Shown piece after piece: positions 58,601 to 64,000 of a DNA stretch of 64,000 nt. The notes beneath the pieces are model-generated. The model did not search any database and was not told where the DNA came from. It worked only from the letters and a program-made list of their open reading frames with translations. The stretch is from Chitinophagales bacterium (GTDB lineage: Bacteria > Bacteroidota > Bacteroidia > Chitinophagales > UBA2359): the NCBI GenBank assembly GCA_041392475.1, contig JAWKLZ010000003.1, positions 1,583,179-1,647,178 of the forward strand. Reading direction: 5' to 3'. Each line of letters begins with the position of its first letter. Position 1 is the first letter of the stretch. The translations under genes and the position numbers were made by a program.

Positions 58601-59443
58601 TTATAGTTCTTTTTTTGTTGGGTTTATTCGTTTTGATAGTTTATAGAGTAATTCAGTTAAATAGCCTTTGACTTCACCATTACTAAGTATAAATTTTTTT
58701 TTATATTCGATTGGTAGTCTATCAAAAAAATATTTTGGAAGCCATCTATAATTTTTTGTTTTTTTTTGTCCATATCCCATTTCACTCATCATCTCGCCAT
58801 GTAAATCCCAAAAAAACTGCTCCATCATAGGAGTCATGTCTTCTTTCCAACTACCCACTTTTCCTTTACGGAAGAGCTTTTGAGTGAGTACTCGTTGCTT
58901 CTTTGTATTCGTAATTTTTTTTCCACTACCATATTTTGGTTGTCCAAATTTTAAATCCTCAAAAGAAGGCAGTTTATCTCTTTGAGGGTAAGGCAAGTCA
59001 ATAATAGTTCGCAGTTTTTCCACTTCTCTAATTGGATTACTAACTAAATCTTTAAAATGGATAATAATATCGGCCTTTTCTTTCCATTGTCGTATATTTT
59101 CTGACCAACCACCAAAAAAACTGCCCTCGGCGGCAATGATTGCTTCCAGTAAATTAGTTTGAAAGTTGGAATTAGGTTCAACAATATCCTTGCGGTGATG
59201 CGCTAACGAAACCAATGCGTCACGCCCGTCCCTCACCAAATAGACCGACTTTACAGAATCATTCATTGGCTCGACTTGATTAGGTAATAAATGGGTTTTG
59301 ACGACTTGATATTGAATATAATCTTTAGTACCAGAATTAACTGTTCCTTGATGAAATACGCTGGACTCAATACCATATACCTCAAATAATACATTGCGAA
59401 AAAAAGTATTGCCTGAACGGGGAAAAGATGCGAGCCAAATCAT
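58601..59443 (-). CDS. Sulfotransferase, tandem duplicate of the fusion's N-terminal domain
   Basis: A 280-aa sulfotransferase from ATG 59443 (an upstream GTG at 59494 is rejected because the paralogue begins at the same 'MIWLASFPRSGNTFF' motif and a -7 element overlaps it). 5'-PSB 'FPRSGNTFFRNVLFEVYGIE', 3'-PB 'VYLVRDGRDALVSLAHHRKD'. The whole 1-225 region aligns with the fusion protein at high identity, also in DNA ('tatccttgcggtgatgcgct' is shared). The last 30 residues ('KKFILSNGEVKGYLTELLYK') resemble the start of the fusion's GT4 domain ('KLFIPERDGIKRYLFELLDN'), so this gene may be a truncated former fusion. It is followed 4 bp later by the fusion gene. Confidence 0.9.
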   Translation of the reverse strand: MIWLASFPRSGNTFFRNVLFEVYGIESSVFHQGTVNSGTKDYIQYQVVKTHLLPNQVEPMNDSVKSVYLVRDGRDALVSLAHHRKDIVEPNSNFQTNLLEAIIAAEGSFFGGWSENIRQWKEKADIIIHFKDLVSNPIREVEKLRTIIDLPYPQRDKLPSFEDLKFGQPKYGSGKKITNTKKQRVLTQKLFRKGKVGSWKEDMTPMMEQFFWDLHGEMMSEMGYGQKKTKNYRWLPKYFFDRLPIEYKKKFILSNGEVKGYLTELLYKLSKRINPTKKEL

Positions 59444-59493
59444 ACATAATTTATTATTAACTTTGGTAAAAGTTACCAAAACTCTATTTTTCA

Positions 59494-59501
59494 CAAAAAT
59501 A
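59494..59501 (-). promoter_or_regulatory. -7 element upstream of sulfotransferase operon
   Basis: TATTTTTG on the minus strand matches TAnnTTTG, 51 bp upstream of ATG 59443. No -33 seen. The rest of the 59444-59700 gap shows nothing else. Confidence 0.35.
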
Positions 59502-59700
59502 CTATTTTAACAAATCACTATGGTGATATAGTAGGTTTACTTTCTCCAAAAAATTTCCGAAGATGTTTTAAAAATTTAAAAATCAATGCATTAATAGCAT
59601 TGTTCTCCATAAAACCCAAAACAACAAATTATTTTCTGTAAACTAAATATTAAATCAAATGTCAATATTGAGGTTTTTCAATCAAAAAAAGTAGGAATTA

Positions 59701-60384
59701 ATGGGAAACAACATACAATTGATTTCCTTGCATATACCCAAAACAGCGGGAACTTCTTTTCGCAATACACTAAAGGATATTTACGGAGAAGAAGCAATAA
59801 TCCAATTAGATATTCATCATAAAAATAATAACATAAAAATTAATGCCCAACGAGCCGACTCTGTAGAGTTGCGCAAAAAACATTTGGTCGTACATGGACA
59901 TTTTTCACCTTTATCGTTAAAATCTACACTTACTATTACCCCTGATATACCTTACATTACTTGGTTACGCGATCCTGTAGATAGAGTAATCTCTAACTAC
60001 TACTACTTGGAAAAACGATTGGAGGAAGAACTAATGGAAGAAGCAAAAGGTCTCAATATCTTGAGTAAAATGCAGCGCACACTCCTCGAATTTGCACACG
60101 CAGATAAAAATCGCAATCGAATAAGTAAATTTTTAGAAGGCATGTCTTTAGACCAGTTTTTATTTGTTGGAATAACGGAACATTATAGTGAAGATTTAAA
60201 AGATTTATCCGAATTATTGGGATGGAAAAATTTTCAGGAATTTCACCACAATATCACTGGGAATTCTCGTAAGAATGTGAGTCAGGAAGACAGAGAAATT
60301 ATCAGACAACTCAATTTGAAGGATGAAGAATTGTATGCCAAAGCCTTGTCTATGCGTTTGGATAGAAAAAGCGAAGCGATGTAA
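59701..60384 (+). CDS. Sulfotransferase family 2-type protein
   Basis: A 227-aa sulfotransferase-like protein, plus strand, lone among minus-strand neighbours. 'LISLHIPKTAGTSFRNTLKD' (about 7-26) is the PAPS loop; 'VVHGHFSP' (about 63-70) is the conserved histidine region; 'PYITWLRDPVDRVISNYYYL' (about 84-103) is the 3'-phosphate segment. The tail 'DEELYAKALSMRLDRK' is typical of this subfamily. No signal peptide. Its plus orientation and distinct sequence suggest separate acquisition from the PRSGNT-type genes. Confidence 0.9.
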   Translation: MGNNIQLISLHIPKTAGTSFRNTLKDIYGEEAIIQLDIHHKNNNIKINAQRADSVELRKKHLVVHGHFSPLSLKSTLTITPDIPYITWLRDPVDRVISNYYYLEKRLEEELMEEAKGLNILSKMQRTLLEFAHADKNRNRISKFLEGMSLDQFLFVGITEHYSEDLKDLSELLGWKNFQEFHHNITGNSRKNVSQEDREIIRQLNLKDEELYAKALSMRLDRKSEAM

Positions 60385-60415
60385 TGATTTGATTTTGTTG
60401 ATTTCGAGCCTCATT

Positions 60416-61066
60416 TTATTTAAATGAATAGCCAAATTCTTCGATATCCTTTTTGTAAAAATCCGCCACCAAATCCATTAGGTCTTTTTCGTAATAGTCA
60501 AAATAATTATAGACAGGAATACTTTGATTGTGATGTTTCAGTTTTTCATTTACCCCTATTATTTGGCAAATTTTCTGAAAATCTTCTTCAAGGGTTTCAA
60601 ATCGGCCAATGAAATCCAAATCCACTTCATTATTTTCATTGATTAGCCAATCTTTTTGAGGTGCAAAATTTGCCTTAGCTCTATCTTCAAAGTTTTGATA
60701 GCGATGGTTTATCAACTCAAAGCTCCATTTTCTAAATTCATCATGACTAAATTCAGGAACTTGTATTCCTTGCTCTATCTTTTTTCTTCTCTTAAAGCGA
60801 TAATAGGAAAATAAACGATCCCACGGATTTCTAACAAAGGAAAATTTAAACGCATTATCCCATTTTTCTGCACCTACTAATTGCTGTACTTCTTTGGAGT
60901 GATAATGTTTGCTGTAAGAGCTACCTCTCACTTTATTGAAATCTAATGAATGACGAATACTTGTTCCTGCTGTTTTTGTGATGTGAATGAAAATTACATC
61001 TTCCCGATTTTTGAGGTAAAAAGGATATTTTGAATCGTAAAAAAAATCAATAATTTTATTAAACAT
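60416..61066 (-). CDS. Sulfotransferase family 2-type protein
   Basis: A 216-aa sulfotransferase-like protein. 'VIFIHITKTAGTSIRHSLDF' (about 24-43) is the PAPS loop and 'KFSFVRNPWDRLFSYYRFKR' (about 73-92) the 3'-phosphate segment. 'IDFFYDSKYPFYLKNRED' precedes the domain, and the C-terminus ends 'VADFYKKDIEEFGYSFK'. A close paralogue upstream on the same strand (61079-61728) is broken, so this is the surviving copy of a tandem duplication. Confidence 0.92.
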   Translation of the reverse strand: MFNKIIDFFYDSKYPFYLKNREDVIFIHITKTAGTSIRHSLDFNKVRGSSYSKHYHSKEVQQLVGAEKWDNAFKFSFVRNPWDRLFSYYRFKRRKKIEQGIQVPEFSHDEFRKWSFELINHRYQNFEDRAKANFAPQKDWLINENNEVDLDFIGRFETLEEDFQKICQIIGVNEKLKHHNQSIPVYNYFDYYEKDLMDLVADFYKKDIEEFGYSFK

Positions 61067-61078
61067 ATATTTAGTGTT

Positions 61079-61728
61079 TCATCTAAAAGAGTAATTAAAT
61101 GCTTCAATGTCTTTTTTATAAAAATCAGCCACCAAATCTATCAAATCTTTTTCGTAATAGTCAACATAGTTATACACTGGTAAACTCTGATTTTTATGTT
61201 TCAATTTATTATTCACTCCTATGATACCACAAATTTTTTGGTAGTCATCTTCAAGTGCTTCAAAGCGACCAAGAAAATCCAAGTCCAATTCATCGTTTTC
61301 ATTGGTTAAAAAGTCTTTTTGAGTACCAAAACATAGTTTATTCTTAGGAGGTAACTTCTCATAGTGATGTGTCAATAAATCAAAACTCTATTTCCTAAAT
61401 TCATCTTGACTAAACCGTTTTACTTCTTTTCCACTCTCAATTGCTTTCCTTCGCTCAAAACGGTAATAAGAAAACAAACGATTCCAAGGGTTTTTTACAA
61501 AGGAAAATTTAAAGGCTTTGTTCCATTTTTTTTATCAATGAATTGAATGATGTCTTTGGAGCAATTGTGTTTTAGATAAGAGGTGCCTTTCACTTGATTA
61601 AAGGGCAGCGATTGACGAATGCTTGTGCCTCCCGTTTTGGTAACATGGATAAAAATGACATCGGTTCGATTTTTAAGAAAAAAAGGGTATTTTGGAGGGT
61701 GAAAAAATTGAGTAAATCGATTAAACAT
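61079..61728 (-). pseudogene. Broken tandem paralogue of the 60416 sulfotransferase
   Basis: The DNA encodes a full-length homologue in pieces. The N-terminal part (61728 down to about 61530) reads 'VIFIHVTKTGGTSIRQSLPF' and so on, then shifts frame at an A8 tract (T8 at 61526-61533 on plus); one more A would restore the frame into 'KAFKFSFVKNPWNRLFSYYR'. The frame then meets a TAG at 61388-61390 where the intact paralogue has Trp ('FRKWSF'). After it the C-terminal half is open, ending 'VADFYKKDIEAFNYSFR'. Two independent lesions make it a pseudogene; a real frame correction of the A-tract alone would not rescue it. Confidence 0.9.
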
Positions 61729-61894
61729 ATCTGAAATTTTTATTTTTGACAGTGTATTTAATGTCCAAGTGTACAGTTATTCTTTTATAGGTGGACATAG
61801 TTCTCATGAATTAAGTCTATTTTATATCAAAAAAAACAGACTCTGTCTATTTAAAAAAAGATTGGCGAATTTACTTAAAATTTAAAATCCTACC

Positions 61895-62989
61895 ATGAAA
61901 ATTGCCATCATAGCCGACCCATTAGACAATCAATCAGCAGGTATTCATACCTATGTCAAACAATTCATAAATGCTTTGGTCGAACACGACAAGGAAAACG
62001 AATACATTCTAATCAGAGAAAAAAAAGATCCAAGCATCTCCTTTCGACAAATTGCCATTCCGAATATTCGATTGCCAATTGGCTTCGCATCCATGCGTTT
62101 ATTTTTTATTATACCATTGATTTTGAGTTGGTTGCGTGTGGATGTGGTATTGGAACCTGCACATTTTGGTCCTTTCAATCTACCGAAGCGAATCAAGCGC
62201 ATTACTGTTATCCATGACCTTACACCACTTCTATTTCCACAATTTCATCGTTTTCACAGTCAGTTACTCCAAAGAATTTTTTTGAAGATAATTTTAAAAA
62301 AAACGAATCTCATCCTATCCAACTCTCAACACACTACCCAAGATATTACCCAATTTTTCCCGTTTACAAAATCAAAAATTAGCACCATTTTATTGGGAGG
62401 AGACTCTGAATTTCGACCAGTAGCCTCCCGTACATATCTTGACAAAAACGAAGTTTCTCAAACCTATTTTTTATTCACAGGCACCATTGAACCCCGCAAG
62501 AATTTAACTTTATTGCTCGAAGCCTACCATCAGTTTCGTAAAAGAATTGAAGAGAGAGTTCTGCTTATTATCACAGGCAAAGAAGGCTGGAAAACGACCG
62601 ATTTTCACCAAAAACTTGAAAAACATGCCTTTCGCCAAGACATTATACTAACAGGCTTTGTGGAAAAGAAAAGCTTGATAGAACTGTATTCCCATTCGCT
62701 CGCACTCATTTATCCTTCACTTTATGAAGGTTTTGGTTTGCCAGTTTTGGAAGCATTGTCTTGCCAAACAAATGTAATATGTTCCAACCGCTCCAGTCTT
62801 CCAGAAGTTGGTGGAGATGTCGCCTATTATTTTAATCCAGAAAGCGCAGAAGATTTATTGCAGCAAATGATAGTCGTTTATACCAATCCTCAAGCAAATC
62901 AAGATAAGCTACTGGCTCAGGCCGAGAAATTCTCTTGGAAAAAATATGCCAATTCTTTTGTACAAGAACTATCACACTTAGGAAAATAA
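61895..62989 (+). CDS. GT4 family glycosyltransferase
   Basis: A 364-aa GT-B glycosyltransferase. N-terminal acceptor domain 'MKIAIIADPLDNQSAGIHTY', 'RITVIHDLTPLLFPQFHRFH'; C-terminal donor domain 'FLFTGTIEPRKNLTLLLEAY', 'ILTGFVEKKSLIELYSHSLA', and 'YEGFGLPVLEALSCQTNVIC' with the E-x7-E pair. 'SSLPEVGGDVAYYFNPESAE' follows. Probably a mannosyl- or similar transferase of surface-glycan assembly; donor and acceptor are not readable. It precedes a GT2 gene by 6 bp on the same strand, so the two form an operon. Confidence 0.93.
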   Translation: MKIAIIADPLDNQSAGIHTYVKQFINALVEHDKENEYILIREKKDPSISFRQIAIPNIRLPIGFASMRLFFIIPLILSWLRVDVVLEPAHFGPFNLPKRIKRITVIHDLTPLLFPQFHRFHSQLLQRIFLKIILKKTNLILSNSQHTTQDITQFFPFTKSKISTILLGGDSEFRPVASRTYLDKNEVSQTYFLFTGTIEPRKNLTLLLEAYHQFRKRIEERVLLIITGKEGWKTTDFHQKLEKHAFRQDIILTGFVEKKSLIELYSHSLALIYPSLYEGFGLPVLEALSCQTNVICSNRSSLPEVGGDVAYYFNPESAEDLLQQMIVVYTNPQANQDKLLAQAEKFSWKKYANSFVQELSHLGK

Positions 62990-62995
62990 CCTTCA

Positions 62996-63814
62996 ATGAA
63001 TTACACCAGTAACCCCACTGTCAGTGTAGTCATGGCTACTTACAATCGAGGAGTCATGGTCTGCCAAACAATCAAAAATATTTTGGAGCAGGATTACCGT
63101 CCACTCGAACTTATAGTGGTCAATGATGGCTCAAAAGATGATACTCAACACCTTTTGGAAGAACTGCAAAAGGCATATTCTTTTGTATTGGTTCAGAATC
63201 ATCAAAACTTGGGGCTACAAAAATCACTGAACAAAGGGCTGCAACAAGCAACAGGAAAATACATCGCCCGAATAGACGACCACGATACATGGCTCACCAA
63301 AGACAAACTCACCAAACAAGTAGCATTCTTGGAAATCCATCCCGAAGTCGGTATAGTTGGAACGGGCTATCAAATAGGCGAAAAAACCATGCTGAACCCA
63401 CTCACCGACACGGCTATTCGACAGCAAATGTTGTTTCGTTGTCCATTTTGTCATGTTACGATGGTGATGCGATCAGACATTGTGAAGAAACTTGGAGGAT
63501 ATAATGAGAATTTGCCCTACTCCGAAGATTGGGAATTGTGGCTGAGGATTGGTCAGCAGACTCAATTGGCAAATCTTTCGGACATCACCGTAGCTGTCAC
63601 TGAAGAAGAAGCCTCGTTGTCCAGCGATTTTTTCTTGAAACAACTTCCACTCAATAGCCGCATCGTCCAAAAGCATCTGAAAAACTATCCCAATGGCTTC
63701 AAAGCCCGTATTTACCATTCTTTCCTTCAATCCTTTTTTACCTTGTTTCCTCTCAATGGCAGGGTTCACCGAGGGATGCAGAGAGTTTTTAGCCTGTTGT
63801 TTTTAAGAGGATAA
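62996..63814 (+). CDS. GT2 family glycosyltransferase
   Basis: A 272-aa GT-A glycosyltransferase. 'VSVVMATYNRGVMVCQTIKN' and 'LELIVVNDGSKDDTQHLLEE' are the GT2 N-terminal nucleotide-binding motifs; 'YIARIDDHDTWLTKDKLTKQ' carries the DxD-type metal motif (DDHD); 'YSEDWELWLRIGQ' is the acceptor-side ED motif. Soluble apart from a possible amphipathic C-terminus, so it should act at the cytoplasmic face. Co-transcribed with the GT4 gene 6 bp upstream. It abuts a partial minus-strand gene with no gap between the two stop codons. Confidence 0.93.
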   Translation: MNYTSNPTVSVVMATYNRGVMVCQTIKNILEQDYRPLELIVVNDGSKDDTQHLLEELQKAYSFVLVQNHQNLGLQKSLNKGLQQATGKYIARIDDHDTWLTKDKLTKQVAFLEIHPEVGIVGTGYQIGEKTMLNPLTDTAIRQQMLFRCPFCHVTMVMRSDIVKKLGGYNENLPYSEDWELWLRIGQQTQLANLSDITVAVTEEEASLSSDFFLKQLPLNSRIVQKHLKNYPNGFKARIYHSFLQSFFTLFPLNGRVHRGMQRVFSLLFLRG

Positions 63815-64000
63815 TCAATCGTCAATCTTCATCAAATCAATGCCTACCTTATTTAAAAACCGTCCTAGTGATTTAATTATTTTGGGAATAAAATAGAATT
63901 TAGAATCAATACTTAGGTTGTACAACCACTTCAATACGAAACCTATAACACCTCCAAGTCCTCTTTCGGGGTAAAAAGTAGCGTCTGCTTTTTTGTAAGA
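63815..64000 (-). CDS. Partial gene, C-terminal end only
   Basis: The minus strand is open from the window edge to a TGA at 63815-63817, 61 codons. It reads 'YPERGLGGVIGFVLKWLYNL', 'IDSKFYFIPKIIKSLGRFLN' and ends 'KVGIDLMKIDD'. The amino-acid composition and aromatic pattern are gene-like, and the frame ends exactly at the stop of the convergent GT2 gene. Family not recognised from this tail. The gene starts beyond the right edge. Confidence 0.65.
   Translation of the reverse strand, partial: SYKKADATFYPERGLGGVIGFVLKWLYNLSIDSKFYFIPKIIKSLGRFLNKVGIDLMKIDD

Noticed and set aside
61079..61375. A separate 98-residue protein
   Set aside because: It opens at a TTG just after an in-frame stop and aligns only with the C-terminal half of the intact neighbour; it is part of a pseudogene.
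1..64000. tRNA, rRNA, tmRNA, prophage or integrase genes
   Set aside because: I looked for cloverleaf-type tails, conserved rRNA segments and recombinase motifs and saw none; a covariance-model search would settle small RNAs.

Overview
The window comes from a low-GC member of the Bacteroidota, probably a Saprospiria-like or related gliding or marine lineage. The evidence is a SusC/SusD pair, type IX secretion C-terminal sorting domains of both kinds (short 'FPNPS...' tails and a gliding-motility-type C-terminus), signal peptides ending in AQ, lipoprotein signal peptides, several TAnnTTTG-type -7 promoter elements, few Shine-Dalgarno sequences, and lineage-typical hypotheticals. I see no rRNA, tRNA, CRISPR array, transposase or phage gene. 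The lineage assignment below phylum is inference.

Layout. 0.2-5.8 kb: the start of a polysaccharide-utilisation locus (SusD, SusC and a FadR-type GntR regulator, all on the minus strand), whose enzymes would lie beyond the left edge. 6-12 kb: housekeeping and envelope genes (DUF1761 protein, polytopic protein, secreted serine hydrolase with a sorting tail, two small membrane proteins, AI-2E family exporter, M48 metalloprotease), then an SLC13/TrkA-C transporter. 14.1-15.8 kb: a two-gene nucleic-acid repair cassette, a minimal RNA ligase plus an HD-phosphoesterase/polynucleotide-kinase fusion. 15.8-18.5 kb: a large repeat-bearing T9SS surface protein. 18.7-21.5 kb: a sulfotransferase, WbqC-like and pseudaminate synthase operon. 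21.6-24.3 kb: a compact operon with an Lgt-like membrane protein, a radical-SAM enzyme resembling archaeal tetraether lipid synthase, and a small membrane protein. 24.6-31.8 kb: LRR lipoprotein, rRNA methyltransferase, histidine kinase overlapping a lipoprotein, an outer-membrane-like protein and an ATPase/PD-(D/E)XK protein. 31.8-40 kb: asparagine synthetase with a secreted transglutaminase-like protein, an M14 carboxypeptidase coupled to prmC, and glutamate dehydrogenase. 40-45.4 kb: helical hypothetical, a secreted protein with 120-bp repeats, a zinc-ribbon microprotein, a split YeeE/YedE transporter and a charged amphipathic protein. 45.6-48.9 kb: pseC-pseF-pseG. 49-52.3 kb: MoxR ATPase, an unknown gene, an LpxD-like acyltransferase and SlyD. 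52.5-64 kb: a glycan-decoration region with two adjacent polytopic proteins that look like halves of one GT-C enzyme, five intact sulfotransferase genes (one fused to a glycosyltransferase), one sulfotransferase pseudogene, GT4 and GT2 enzymes, and a partial gene at the right edge.

How it fits together. The two pse loci supply PseC, PseF, PseG and PseI, four of the six enzymes for CMP-pseudaminic acid; PseB and PseH are not here. With the glycosyltransferases and sulfotransferases they suggest a nonulosonate-containing, sulfated surface glycan or glycosylated T9SS cargo. The most unusual modules are the Lgt-like/Tes-like lipid operon, the RNA-repair pair, the sulfotransferase-GT4 fusion with its duplicated neighbour, and the split GT-C pair. 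Functions are inferred from motifs read by eye; no database search was run.
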